DNA of 64,000 nucleotides from Paenibacillus xylanexedens (GTDB lineage Bacteria; Bacillota; Bacilli; Paenibacillales; Paenibacillaceae), in NCBI RefSeq assembly GCF_017874615.1, contig NZ_JAGIKV010000005.1, positions 186,001 to 250,000 on the forward strand, read 5' to 3'. The position numbers and the translations under genes are program-made. Shown here in pieces: positions 1 through 8,650 of this stretch. Position 1 is the stretch's first letter. The number at the start of each line of letters is the position of its first letter. The notes below the pieces were generated by a model. The model did not search any database. It had not been told where the DNA came from and worked only from the letters and a program-made list of their open reading frames with translations.

Positions 1-1095
1 TCCCATCACCAAAGTCCGTTCTCCCGTACGCTGCGTCCGAAGCCGTTCTGCAATCCGGCTAATCTCCTGGCGCAATTCGCCATTATGACGGGATTGCATA
101 CCAAACCTGCCCGTATGTTGGACGTAGCTCGCTGTGCTGCGTTTGCCTTCACCATCCTCCGAAGTGGCATGTAGCTGTTCGAAGTCATCGGCAACGGTAG
201 AAGTCTGAAGCGTTACGGCAGGATGAAATAGCTGCTCATCTTGCTGTGTTGGTTCCAACTGTGGAGTACCCACTACTTCAATGCGACCCTTCAACAGGCT
301 TAACGGTGTAATGGTAATCCCCAGTTCAGCTTCCAGTTCGGCAAACCGAAGTTCGTCCGCTTCCGTACGCCAGTCCAACAGCGAAGCAATCACATATTGC
401 TTCCGGGGGTATCTGGCCTGAATATCCCGAATGATATTCAACGTCGTTTTGCCCGTCGTAATCTCGTCGTCCACCAGAACAATCGGGCCCTCTCCTGCAA
501 AAGCTTCATGATCCAACGCATAACAACGATGAGCCATCGCATGGGAATGTTCTTCTTCAAATTGAATATCTGGATGCATCGCTGGAACATACTCGCGAGT
601 GGTGTGAATATAAGAAGCTTGATCAGCAAACATCTCGTACATGCTGTGACCCAACGCTGTAGCGGTCTCGGCAAAACCAACAAAACGAATCGTTTCCGGC
701 AAACTCAAGCTTTCTTGCAACAGCATGTTGTACACTTGCCGGGCTTGTTGGGGATCAATCAGCCCCTCGACCATTTCCCGTTTCCACTCGGTGATCTGAA
801 CTTTCGTCTCTTCCGTCTTTTCAGTCAGGTGCTCATATAACAGAACAGCCAATGCCGCGCCACTCAGAAGCGAGGTATACGGGTTAACCGGGATGTGCTT
901 GCCCAGCAGTTTGCTTACAAACAGAAATGAACGTTTCTTATTGATGCGTGCAGCCATGGAAAATAGAGATTCTAGTGGAAGTTGCAGCGGGTTATGTGTA
1001 ACCTGAACGTTCAGACTGAATTGATCAAGAATTGGGAACGTAGTTATGTTGTTGTTCGTGCTTGGGCAAGAGCCCGACAAAATGCTGCTGTTCAT
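1..1095 (-). CDS. PRTase/TRSP-domain protein of the Ter cluster (3' end outside window)
   Basis: This reading frame stays open to the window edge, so the C terminus is missing; 365 residues are visible. Residues about 205-216 carry the PRPP-binding loop VLVDDEITTGKT of type I phosphoribosyltransferases. The family (PRTase_2 with a C-terminal TRSP domain) accompanies TerD genes and a C-C bond lyase, and has been proposed to help make a nucleoside-like metabolite. The ATG at 1095 follows a GGGGTG Shine-Dalgarno and lies inside the upstream lyase gene, overlapping it by 71 bases, which implies translational coupling. The PRTase identity is clear from the motif. The TRSP domain is inferred from the family, because its C-terminal half is mostly beyond the window. 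Confidence 0.85.
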   Translation of the reverse strand, partial: MNSSILSGSCPSTNNNITTFPILDQFSLNVQVTHNPLQLPLESLFSMAARINKKRSFLFVSKLLGKHIPVNPYTSLLSGAALAVLLYEHLTEKTEETKVQITEWKREMVEGLIDPQQARQVYNMLLQESLSLPETIRFVGFAETATALGHSMYEMFADQASYIHTTREYVPAMHPDIQFEEEHSHAMAHRCYALDHEAFAGEGPIVLVDDEITTGKTTLNIIRDIQARYPRKQYVIASLLDWRTEADELRFAELEAELGITITPLSLLKGRIEVVGTPQLEPTQQDEQLFHPAVTLQTSTVADDFEQLHATSEDGEGKRSTASYVQHTGRFGMQSRHNGELRQEISRIAERLRTQRTGERTLVMG

Positions 1096-2287
1096 GTAAC
1101 ACCCCATATATTTGTGATCGGATTAGAATTCGATTCGCCCAGCTCAAGTGTGGTTTAATCTCATTCATTTTGTTATAGTAATTACTTTTGAACACACCCA
1201 GGCTACCGTCATTACGGGCGATGATGTCTTGGGCATCGGAATATTCCTCATGTGTAACAACGTACATCGCTTGTACGGGCTTAATATGAGAAGGATGAAT
1301 GATCGTTTTGCCTACAATTCCATTTTCCTTGTCCATCATGACTTCACGCATCAATCCATCCATTGTATTCGTAATATATTTCATTCTCAGATGCAGCCCT
1401 GATTTGCCCAGGGTTTCTTCGAATGGAGTCTGTCGTAATTGAGGTTTGAACACGCGCTCCCGCTGACTGAAATATTCCCAGACAGGACCTGAGATCACAT
1501 AGGGCTTGTCCATTCGTCCAAACAGATTGATAATATCCGAGATGCAGTCACGGATCGTGGCGATATCGTATATGGTCAATTCCGGGCTTCGGCGTAGTCC
1601 AAACAGGCTGGAGAAATCGGTCGCACCAATGCGTACATTGAGCACATATTCAACATTTTCATCGAGGATGTTACGAAGGCCCAGTAAGGTCTCCCAACGT
1701 GTCTCCCGATATATAATTGAAGCCGTTTCCAATATAGGCATTCCATAGAGAACGGGATAATGATCCGGTTTCCGTTGATTATAACTGCGGATCTGGTCGA
1801 AATAGGCTCTTCCATTGCCCACACAAAACTTGGGCAATGCCACGCCTGTCAGCATGGACACCAATTCTCCCAACGTATCAATGAGACGTTCCAACTGTTG
1901 TGGTGAACGTACACGAGCAAACAGAAGAGGCATTTGATCCTGACTCAGCATGCCTGTCTCCATATAAGTCATCAGTTGAGTTAGATGCTGTACCAGACAC
2001 TGCTCGGCAAACTCTACTTGGTCGTCACCCACAGCGTCCTCCAGATCAATAATAATGGTCGTCAGACCTTCATGTTTACCATTCATAATGTCGTCCGCGA
2101 TATGTGTGCGCGTCGCGGGCATATATAAAGCAGCCCCAACAGCATATGCCAGTAGATCTTTGGAAGTCCGGTGATTGAACGAGACGGGTGAAGAGAAAAA
2201 TAAAGTATCTTCTTCTTCCAGACTCAAAAAGTTAAAATATTTCAGGGTTGTCTCCTCCTCGCACCTTTGGCAATAGCCAATCTGCAA
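1025..2287 (-). CDS. HpcH/HpaI aldolase/citrate lyase-type C-C bond lyase of the Ter cluster
   Basis: A TIM-barrel enzyme of the citrate lyase beta/HpcH class, 420 residues from the TTG at 2287. Visible family elements are DLEDAVGDD (acidic metal-binding region), LLFARVRSP, LPKFCVGNG and a C-terminal GKTIIHPSHI. Such lyases sit next to PRTase/TRSP genes in Ter clusters; the substrate is unknown. The start is uncertain. The TTG at 2287 has no Shine-Dalgarno, whereas an ideal AGGAGG lies 8 bases upstream of an in-frame CTG at 2255, giving an N terminus beginning (M)KYFNFLS. The gene is separated from the upstream terD genes by a terminator, so it may be expressed partly by readthrough. Confidence 0.85.
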   Translation of the reverse strand: MQIGYCQRCEEETTLKYFNFLSLEEEDTLFFSSPVSFNHRTSKDLLAYAVGAALYMPATRTHIADDIMNGKHEGLTTIIIDLEDAVGDDQVEFAEQCLVQHLTQLMTYMETGMLSQDQMPLLFARVRSPQQLERLIDTLGELVSMLTGVALPKFCVGNGRAYFDQIRSYNQRKPDHYPVLYGMPILETASIIYRETRWETLLGLRNILDENVEYVLNVRIGATDFSSLFGLRRSPELTIYDIATIRDCISDIINLFGRMDKPYVISGPVWEYFSQRERVFKPQLRQTPFEETLGKSGLHLRMKYITNTMDGLMREVMMDKENGIVGKTIIHPSHIKPVQAMYVVTHEEYSDAQDIIARNDGSLGVFKSNYYNKMNEIKPHLSWANRILIRSQIYGVLHEQQHFVGLLPKHEQQHNYVPNS

Positions 2288-2312
2288 TAGTTGATTCCAG
2301 CTGTCGGGGCAT

Positions 2313-2345
2313 AAAAACCAATCCCTCCTTAGTCTGGAGGGATTG
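2313..2345 (-). terminator. Rho-independent terminator after the terD block
   Basis: A perfect 10-bp stem (CAATCCCTCC / GGAGGGATTG) with a 7-base loop is followed on the minus strand by GGTTTTTA. It sits between the terD-terA fusion gene and the lyase gene. It probably ends most ter transcripts and lowers expression of the lyase and PRTase genes. Confidence 0.75.
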
Positions 2346-2436
2346 ATGGTCTATTATCGAGGATAACGTTAATCAACAGTATCCTTGCAATGGCGCTGAC
2401 CGATACAGCGTTTATATATTGAATAAATACAAATGA

Positions 2437-3693
2437 TTACTTTCTTCCCGCAACCCACTGCATTCCCCAATCATGAGCCTCGTCCAACGCCTGATGCCCA
2501 TTATAGAACTGCACGATTCGTTCAATACTGAATGTCTCATTGTTCACATTGCGTAACATGGCGATGCCACACATGCCAAGCGGGCTCCCGTATTCATTCA
2601 TTCGGACAATGATATCCGGGCCGTCCTTCTGCTGGATGGTTACCACACCGTCTACTTGAGACCAGTTGGCCACACCACCATAAATATAGGTGAATACCAA
2701 GATGCGCTCAATTTCCGAGATACGGGCACCATTAATCCGCAGATTCTCTCCCGTCTTAACAGATCCCGTCCGGTCATCCCCATCCAGTGCAATATAAGGG
2801 AAACGGTTCAGTGAACCAAACGTCTGTCCCAAGGCCTGAATCACATCTCGTGTACCATCCTTCATCTCGAACAGGCAGCCCAAGTCCAGATCCACACTTT
2901 TGCTACGACCAAATAACCCTTTGCTACCCTGTTGATTCCAGTTGAGGTTAATCAGGATTTCACCAAGTCCCCCCGCATTTTTCTTGAGGTTAATGGTGTC
3001 GCCCTTCTTCTTCAATTCAATTTTGCTGAAATTGATCGAATTCACAGGGGAAGGCGTCGGTTCTGGTGCGGGCACCGGGGGTGGTGGAGTCGGTACAGCT
3101 GTCGGAGGAACGGTTGAAGTCGTTGGTGCAGGGTCCGATCCACCATCCACATCCACACCAAAGTTGGCACAGAGTGCATTCAAGCCACCTGCAAAACCCG
3201 ATCCTATCGCATTGAACTTCCATTCTCCGTTATGGCGATACAATTCACCGATGACAATCGCGGTCTCCACTGTAAAACCGCTTCCCAGATCATATCTCAT
3301 CACTTCCTGACCTGCAGCTGCATTGGCAAACCGTAGAAAACCATGCTGAACCTGTCCAAAATGATGGCGTCGTGCTTCACCGTCATGAATCGTCAGGCTG
3401 AAGGCGATTTTCTCAATTCGGGCAGGGATTTTGCCAAGATCAATGGCGAATTGTTTCTTCTCACCGCTAACCTGCCCACCATCCATATACGTGATAAACG
3501 CGGTAGAGGGCTGGTTATAGAAGATAAAATCCTCATCTCCAGCCACTTTATTGTCTGAACCCAGAAGGAATGCTGATGTGTCCAGCTCCACACCCGAGGC
3601 TGCCTCCCAACCAATGCCTACCGTTAGACGGGACAAGCCCGGATTGGTTTTGGTCAGATCACTCTTCTGGCCTTTCACGACAGAAATCGCCAT
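2437..3693 (-). CDS. TerD-TerA-like fusion protein
   Basis: 418 residues. Residues 1-185 form a TerD domain (start [20 protein letters not shown], later IGELYRHNGEWKFNAIGSGF). This copy lacks the usual acidic calcium-binding strings DFDLDAS and TGDNRTGEGDGDDEQ, which are intact in the three neighbouring TerD proteins. Residues about 187-216 are a Pro/Thr/Val-rich linker. Residues 217-418 form a second, TerA-like domain with VDLDLGCLFEMKDG and DGDDRTGS. It is a cytoplasmic member of the tellurite/stress complex, last of the TerB-TerD block. The first domain may have lost metal binding and kept an assembly role; that is inference. Confidence 0.88.
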   Translation of the reverse strand: MAISVVKGQKSDLTKTNPGLSRLTVGIGWEAASGVELDTSAFLLGSDNKVAGDEDFIFYNQPSTAFITYMDGGQVSGEKKQFAIDLGKIPARIEKIAFSLTIHDGEARRHHFGQVQHGFLRFANAAAGQEVMRYDLGSGFTVETAIVIGELYRHNGEWKFNAIGSGFAGGLNALCANFGVDVDGGSDPAPTTSTVPPTAVPTPPPPVPAPEPTPSPVNSINFSKIELKKKGDTINLKKNAGGLGEILINLNWNQQGSKGLFGRSKSVDLDLGCLFEMKDGTRDVIQALGQTFGSLNRFPYIALDGDDRTGSVKTGENLRINGARISEIERILVFTYIYGGVANWSQVDGVVTIQQKDGPDIIVRMNEYGSPLGMCGIAMLRNVNNETFSIERIVQFYNGHQALDEAHDWGMQWVAGRK

Positions 3694-3718
3694 AGCAGAC
3701 TCACCTTTCTATGCCAAG

Positions 3719-4300
3719 TTATTGTGCATCCAGTCCGTAATTTTTGCATAAAGCAGATAGTCCACCTGTGAAGCCGCTGCCTACCGCCTGAAATTTCCAG
3801 TCCGCACCTGCACGGTAAAACTCACAGAACACCACAGCTGTTTCTGTAGAGTAGTCTTCTCCGAGGTCGAAACGAAGCACTTCCCGATCACTTGCAGCAT
3901 CTACAACACGAACAAAAGCGTTGGAGACTTGTCCAAAATTCTGCCCTCGTCCATCTCCATCGTAGATGGTTACCGTAATACCGATCCGGTGAATGTGCGC
4001 AGGGATTTTGCTGAAGTCAACGACAACTTGCTCATCATCCCCGTCACCCTCACCCGTACGATTGTCACCGGTATGTGTCACTGAACCCGCACCGCCGCTT
4101 GGATTGTTGTAAAAAACAAAGTCATCCGTACCTTTGGCTTTTCCATCTTCGTACAACAAAAAAGCCGAAGCGTCCAGGTCAAAATCGACTCCACCACTAT
4201 ATTTGTTCGTGTCCCAACCTAAACCAACCACCACACGGGTAAGGCCCGGATTCGTCTTAGTCAGGTCAATACGTTGTCCTTTGGCAAGACTGATCGTCAT
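3719..4300 (-). CDS. terD: TerD family calcium-binding stress protein
   Basis: A single TerD domain of 193 residues. It carries the acidic metal-binding signatures DFDLDASAF and TGDNRTGEGDGDDEQ and the conserved end WKFQAVGSGFTGGLSALCKNYGLDA. The ATG at 4300 is preferred over an in-frame GTG at 4312 because GGAAAGGTGG sits 8 bases upstream of it. TerD proteins bind calcium and form membrane-associated stress complexes conferring tellurite, phage or envelope-stress resistance. It lies 25 bases upstream of the TerD-TerA fusion, in the same operon. Confidence 0.93.
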   Translation of the reverse strand: MTISLAKGQRIDLTKTNPGLTRVVVGLGWDTNKYSGGVDFDLDASAFLLYEDGKAKGTDDFVFYNNPSGGAGSVTHTGDNRTGEGDGDDEQVVVDFSKIPAHIHRIGITVTIYDGDGRGQNFGQVSNAFVRVVDAASDREVLRFDLGEDYSTETAVVFCEFYRAGADWKFQAVGSGFTGGLSALCKNYGLDAQ

Positions 4301-4342
4301 TTGTTTTTCCACCTTTCCAAGATATGTGATTAAATGAAAAGG

Positions 4343-4365
4343 AGAACCGTCCAGGAGACGGTTCT
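4343..4365 (-). terminator. Intra-operon hairpin between terD genes
   Basis: A 9-bp perfect stem (AGAACCGTC / GACGGTTCT) with a 5-base loop lies between two terD genes. On the minus strand it is followed by CCTTTTCATTT, a weak T tract. It may attenuate transcription or act as an mRNA processing or stability element. Confidence 0.45.
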
Positions 4366-4393
4366 TCCCATCCTGTAAGTCGTTCTGTACGTC

Positions 4394-4969
4394 CTATTGC
4401 AAACCGTAATCGCGTGTCAATCCAACCAATCCATCCTGGTAACCACTACCGATGGCACTGAACTTCCACTCGCCGCTATGACGATACAATTCACCAACAA
4501 CTACACCCGTTTCAATGGAGAAGTCTTCTCCCAGGTCGAAACGAATCAGTTCTTCGTTGTTTGCTTCATTGACGATTCGCACATAAGCACGGGAGACTTG
4601 TCCGAAGTTCTGGCTACGTTCTGTAGCTTCGTAGATCGTAATAGAGAATGCAATTTTCTCTACATTTGCGGGTACGTTAGGCAGGTCGATATTGATCTGC
4701 TCATCATCACCGTCGCCATCTCCTGTACGGTTGTCACCGGTGTGAACAACAGAACCATTTTCATTTTGTGGATTGTTGAAGAAGATGAAGTTTTTCTCGC
4801 CTTCTACTTTACCGTTTGCATTGGCACAGAATACCGATACATCCAGGTCAAAGTCTTTTCCGCCATCATACTTATTGGTATCCCATCCCAAGCCTACTGT
4901 GATTTTTGTCAAACCTGGGTTCGTTTTAGTCAGATCGATTTTTTGACCTTTAGAGAGATTAATTGCCAT
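4394..4969 (-). CDS. terD: TerD family calcium-binding stress protein
   Basis: 191 residues, one TerD domain. The acidic motifs DFDLDVSVF and [15 protein letters not shown] are intact, and the end is [23 protein letters not shown]. The start ATG has GAGGA 10 bases upstream. Second of three consecutive simple TerD paralogues. It is closest in sequence to the copy downstream, which suggests local duplication. Cytoplasmic, expected to assemble with TerB and the other TerD proteins. Confidence 0.93.
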   Translation of the reverse strand: MAINLSKGQKIDLTKTNPGLTKITVGLGWDTNKYDGGKDFDLDVSVFCANANGKVEGEKNFIFFNNPQNENGSVVHTGDNRTGDGDGDDEQINIDLPNVPANVEKIAFSITIYEATERSQNFGQVSRAYVRIVNEANNEELIRFDLGEDFSIETGVVVGELYRHSGEWKFSAIGSGYQDGLVGLTRDYGLQ

Positions 4970-5059
4970 CGTGTGATCATCCTCGCTTATTTAAATGTAT
5001 TGTAGTTATCGTGACATATGAATATCAGGATTATTGTCGATTTAGGTTAAATCTTGTAC

Positions 5060-5653
5060 TTAGGAGTACCTGCGAGCGAGTTCGTTGATATGTACCGCAT
5101 GGGAACCCTCTCCAATTGCCGAAAATTTCCATTCACCTCCATGACGATACAATTCACCACAGATCAATGCTGTTGAACCTGTGTAGTTATCGGATAGATT
5201 GAACTTCACGAGCTCACTGGAGTTTTTACCATCCAGAATACGAATATAAGCCTTCTCAATCATGCCAAAATCTTGCTTGCGATTGACACAATCGTAGATA
5301 TTAACAACGATTAATACTTTATGAACATCAGCAGGAATACGGGACAGATCCATTTTGATCTGTTCATCGTCACCGTCTCCCTGTCCTGTTAGATTGTCAC
5401 CTGAGTGGATAACCGAACCACATGCACTTTGCTTGTTGTGGAAGCAAACCAGGTTGGAGTCCTTAACCAACTTGCCTTCTTCATTCAACATGATCGCCGA
5501 TGCATCACAATCGATATCCGCTTGTTTTTTTCTTCCAAAGAAACCTTTGGCAGTTACCGGGTCCCAACCAAGACCAGCAATCACCTCAGTAAGTCCTGCA
5601 TTGCCTTTGGTTAAATCAATCTTCTGTCCTTTGACCAAATTAATGCTTGCCAC
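5060..5653 (-). CDS. terD: TerD family calcium-binding stress protein
   Basis: 197 residues starting at a GTG with GGAGGTGA upstream. The TerD domain is intact, with DIDCDASAIML and SGDNLTGQGDGDDEQ and an end of WKFSAIGEGSHAVHINELARRYS. It contains a KGFFGRKKQ insertion similar to KGLFGRSKS in the TerA-like domain of the fusion protein, so these two are probably related by duplication. It lies 35 bases downstream of terB. Confidence 0.92.
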   Translation of the reverse strand: MASINLVKGQKIDLTKGNAGLTEVIAGLGWDPVTAKGFFGRKKQADIDCDASAIMLNEEGKLVKDSNLVCFHNKQSACGSVIHSGDNLTGQGDGDDEQIKMDLSRIPADVHKVLIVVNIYDCVNRKQDFGMIEKAYIRILDGKNSSELVKFNLSDNYTGSTALICGELYRHGGEWKFSAIGEGSHAVHINELARRYS

Positions 5654-5688
5654 TGATTTTCACCTCCCTTCATATGTAAAATAGCTAC

Positions 5689-6135
5689 TTAGAGATTGAA
5701 TTCACCCGGGTTCAGTCCAAGTACAATGCATATCTCGGCAACAACTCTTTTCTCCTGATCATCAAAGTTGCCGTCAGCTGAACCAATCGCACTGCATACG
5801 CCCACAATAACGCGTCCTACATCCGGCTTGGCTTTGAATTTCCCAATAGCTTTCAGCGCTTCCTGCTTCCCGATCTCTGGAGAGAACTCAAAGTTCGCGA
5901 CATAATGATTGAAGCGTGTAATCACTTCAGCCATATCAAATACTTTCAATTCCTGACTCAGGTTGATATAACCGGCCATCTTGTTCTTTTCCGCTTCGTC
6001 AATGGAACCATCTGCAAAAGCAACCAGTGCACAGCCTGCAACTACGGCGTCCATAAAATCTTTATTTTTAAACTTTTTGACTTGCTCTTCAAGTCCTTGT
6101 TTTGTTGAATTCAACCAGCTTTTAAATGAACTCAT
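5689..6135 (-). CDS. terB: TerB family tellurite-resistance protein
   Basis: 148 residues from the ATG at 6135, chosen over TTG 6141 because GGAGG is 6 bases upstream. It is a helical TerB domain with two repeated acidic loops, ALVAFADGSIDEAEK and SAIGSADGNFDDQEKRVV, the expected metal-binding half-sites. TerB couples TerD proteins to membrane complexes. First gene of the block, directly downstream of an ECF-type promoter. Confidence 0.92.
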   Translation of the reverse strand: MSSFKSWLNSTKQGLEEQVKKFKNKDFMDAVVAGCALVAFADGSIDEAEKNKMAGYINLSQELKVFDMAEVITRFNHYVANFEFSPEIGKQEALKAIGKFKAKPDVGRVIVGVCSAIGSADGNFDDQEKRVVAEICIVLGLNPGEFNL

Positions 6136-6296
6136 ACTCAACCTCCAATAGTTTCATACATGGTGTTCTTCACACTTTTTCATGATTTTCAGTAAATTTT
6201 CATTCCTACATCATGATTGAATATAAGTTAAATTATTCCTTAACTATACTCTGAAATACGGCAATTTTCTACATTAAAAAACAATTAATACCTTAT

Positions 6297-6324
6297 GATA
6301 CGCATCGTTCTGGATATAGTTTCA
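6297..6324 (-). promoter_or_regulatory. ECF sigma factor promoter of the ter operon
   Basis: On the minus strand the sequence reads TGAAAC, then exactly 16 bases, then CGTATC, about 160 bases upstream of terB. This matches the consensus of Bacillus extracytoplasmic-function sigma factors (SigW/SigM/SigX type). The ter-like yceCDEFGH operon of B. subtilis is known to be under ECF control, so envelope-stress induction is expected here. Confidence 0.65.
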
Positions 6325-6383
6325 AGCGGATTTCAAAAAATTGCTCGACACCTCTTTTCTTATTTCCACTCTCACACACAATA

Positions 6384-6428
6384 CATAGAACCCTGACCAC
6401 CGATCGTCCCGGCAGTCAGGGTTCTATG
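6384..6428 (-). terminator. Perfect inverted repeat, probable terminator of the lipoprotein gene
   Basis: A 14-bp perfect stem (CATAGAACCCTGAC / GTCAGGGTTCTATG) surrounds a 17-base loop between the end of the lipoprotein gene and the ter promoter. No T tract follows on either strand, so termination is inferred from position and stem strength. The remainder of 6136-6482 holds no gene. Confidence 0.45.
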
Positions 6429-6482
6429 AAATACCTCAGCATATATATTTCGTTCAACTCATTCAAATTCTATTCAATACTA

Positions 6483-7376
6483 CTATTCCTTTCCGTAAAT
6501 CTCCTCTACACGTTCTTCCTCATTTGTAGACAACAGAACATTAAGCAACCCCATGGCATTATTGGCATCGGTTCTCGTCGTCTTATACATCTCGGCAAAC
6601 GCCGCTTCATCCTGCTCCGGGTCCATCGCAGCAAGCTTGCCCCACGACGTGCGGGCTTTGTCGTATAGCGTACTCAACGTAATGTCACGCGGATGTTGTG
6701 CTACGGGTGCCATAGATTCAAATTTCGCTGTGACGCTGAAGAAATCCTTGGAATCCTGGAACGATGTACTGCTATAATCCTTATTTTTCATCGCATCTTC
6801 GGTAATCAGCAGGCCTTCACGGGCGATAAACAGTGTTTTCACCATGGCACGCTCCAGATTGGTTGCTTCTTCCCAAGTTATATAAGATTCGTCAGGTGCT
6901 TGTACGGTTGTAAAAAAAGGAAAGGCATCATCAATCAACCGCTGCGAATCGGAGTGAATTGGCACCCCTGCATTCATGTCCACAACGGCATCGCTGTAAT
7001 TGGCGACATTAATGTTTTTGGAACCCGCCTCACTGACCCGACGTACTGGATGATCCGTAAGCGGGATACGGATATAACCGAGTTTATCGGCATACTGCTG
7101 CTTCAACTCTTCCAGTGTGGAGTCCTTTCCAATCTTGCCGTCTTCAGCTGAAGAAGATTCTTCTGTAGCTGAACCTGTCTGCTCACTCCCATTCGAACCG
7201 GTTGCTGCGGTTTCTGTTACAGCAGCATTCGAGCTGCTTGTTTCTGATGAAGCAACTTCTGTACTGGAAGCAGACTCCGGCGATGACGTCTCTTTCGCTC
7301 CGCCACCACAAGCTGTCAGAATCGCTGCCAAACCAAACATAACTGCGAACTTCTTTATCGTATAATTCCATTTCAT
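6483..7376 (-). CDS. Lipoprotein of unknown function
   Basis: 297 residues from the ATG at 7376 (AGGGGAAG upstream). The N terminus MKWNYTIKKFAVMFGLAAIL followed by TACGGG is a signal peptide with a lipobox, so the mature protein is anchored outside the membrane through Cys. Residues about 28-80 are a Ser/Thr/Glu/Ala-rich linker, followed by a mostly helical domain ending in EERVEEIYGKE. No known enzymatic motif was recognised. It is monocistronic, with hairpin structures on both sides. Confidence 0.8.
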   Translation of the reverse strand: MKWNYTIKKFAVMFGLAAILTACGGGAKETSSPESASSTEVASSETSSSNAAVTETAATGSNGSEQTGSATEESSSAEDGKIGKDSTLEELKQQYADKLGYIRIPLTDHPVRRVSEAGSKNINVANYSDAVVDMNAGVPIHSDSQRLIDDAFPFFTTVQAPDESYITWEEATNLERAMVKTLFIAREGLLITEDAMKNKDYSSTSFQDSKDFFSVTAKFESMAPVAQHPRDITLSTLYDKARTSWGKLAAMDPEQDEAAFAEMYKTTRTDANNAMGLLNVLLSTNEEERVEEIYGKE

Positions 7377-7596
7377 CGTATAATCTTCCCCTATCGTATG
7401 TATATTCCTGAGAACCATTAACCTCTGCTCCAAGACTTGAACACCCACTTACAAAAATATCCTTTCATATAACATGCTTGATTCACACAATTGGACATGG
7501 TCTACATTCTAACATAAGTTAAATATCGGTTGTATACGACGATATACCTGTATCTAAAGCCTTTTACTACTCGTACATTAACTACCACCGCAACAC

Positions 7597-7629
7597 AAAA
7601 ACACTGCCGCCCGTATAGACAACAGTGTT
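7597..7629 (-). terminator. Terminator after the NERD gene
   Basis: AACACTG / CAGTGTT stem, followed on the minus strand by TTTTTGTG, just downstream of the NERD-domain gene. Confidence 0.6.
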
Positions 7630-7641
7630 CGTAAAGCGTAA

Positions 7642-8373
7642 TTATTTGATACCTTTAGCCTTCTCCATATGCTCTGACCGAATCTGAGGATCCGTGGAAT
7701 TGACCGATGATAACAGAGCGTAGATCGCCTGGATATCCTTCTCTTGAAATACGGTTTCGGGAACCTCTGTCTCAAGTCGTTCCGTCTTACGCTGAATGGT
7801 CTCTACCAATTCGTGATCGTAGATGATCAGTTCATCTGAATTCACATACCTCACAGCAGGATCAACACTAATTCGGCAACGGTTGGTGAAGGTCACCATG
7901 GAGACGAGACGTACTCTTTTGTAGTCTCCGAGGTGTGCATGGATGGCTTCCACATGGGCACGATGCTGCATAAGTGGATTGTACATTTTGACCCGGCTGC
8001 TGCTGACCGACCAATTGGCCTCTCTTCTTCCGCCGCGAATCTCACCTGTCGTCAAATTTCGGGTTTCGATCACAAAGATTGCCCGAGGGCCGATCACGAC
8101 ATGATCAATCTGCGAGTAACCGGAGCGTGACTTCGGATTGGTAACGAGCAGGTCGTTCAGCACTTTATATTGACTTGGAAGACCTATCAGCTGATCTGCT
8201 GTACTAGGCTCCTCCGGCTGGCGTGTCCAATCCCCTTCCGCTTTTTTCTTGCGCTTACTACGGACCATACGCGGGGGAATGGTTGTCGTCGATGGTAACG
8301 CTGAAGCGGAGGCTGTAATCTGGTTCGCAAGCTCTGGTTGTGTCTTGAACAGAGACAGGATTTTCTTGAACAT
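7642..8373 (-). CDS. NERD-domain (nuclease-related) protein
   Basis: 243 residues from the ATG at 8373 (GGAGC upstream). After a basic N-terminal stretch (RSKRKKK), residues about 67-180 form a NERD domain. Its core SQIDHVVIGPRAIFVIETRNL matches the restriction-like fold D-x(n)-E-x-K, with Arg in place of the usual Lys (ETRN for ETKN). This may reduce catalysis; whether it is an active nuclease cannot be decided here. Single gene with its own terminator. No defence partner lies next to it. Confidence 0.82.
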   Translation of the reverse strand: MFKKILSLFKTQPELANQITASASALPSTTTIPPRMVRSKRKKKAEGDWTRQPEEPSTADQLIGLPSQYKVLNDLLVTNPKSRSGYSQIDHVVIGPRAIFVIETRNLTTGEIRGGRREANWSVSSSRVKMYNPLMQHRAHVEAIHAHLGDYKRVRLVSMVTFTNRCRISVDPAVRYVNSDELIIYDHELVETIQRKTERLETEVPETVFQEKDIQAIYALLSSVNSTDPQIRSEHMEKAKGIK

Positions 8374-8590
8374 GGGCAAGCTCCGTTCTATTATAGTGTG
8401 GGTTACGGGTGACCATTACAGGAGGAATAACATCCTTTGACACATTCATTATGTAAACTTCTATTACTTATGTCGGATAAAGCGGGGTAAAAATAAAGGG
8501 AAAATGATCAAAATCTCTCCATTATGCAAAGTACATATGAACATTTAACCAATTTCGTGACTTTAGACGCATAAACAAGCCGCAAAATTG

Positions 8591-8635
8591 AAAAAAACAG
8601 CGCAACCCTTTCCTCAATAGAAAAAGAATACGCTG
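8591..8635 (-). terminator. Terminator after the dehydrogenase gene
   Basis: CAGCG / CGCTG stem with a long loop, followed on the minus strand by a run of eight T. It lies just downstream of the oxidoreductase gene. Confidence 0.55.
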
Positions 8636-8650
8636 CTGTTCTCTTGGATG

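Noticed and set aside
397-840. 147-codon plus-strand frame at the window start
   Set aside because: It is antisense to the PRTase gene, whose PRPP-binding motif is unmistakable.
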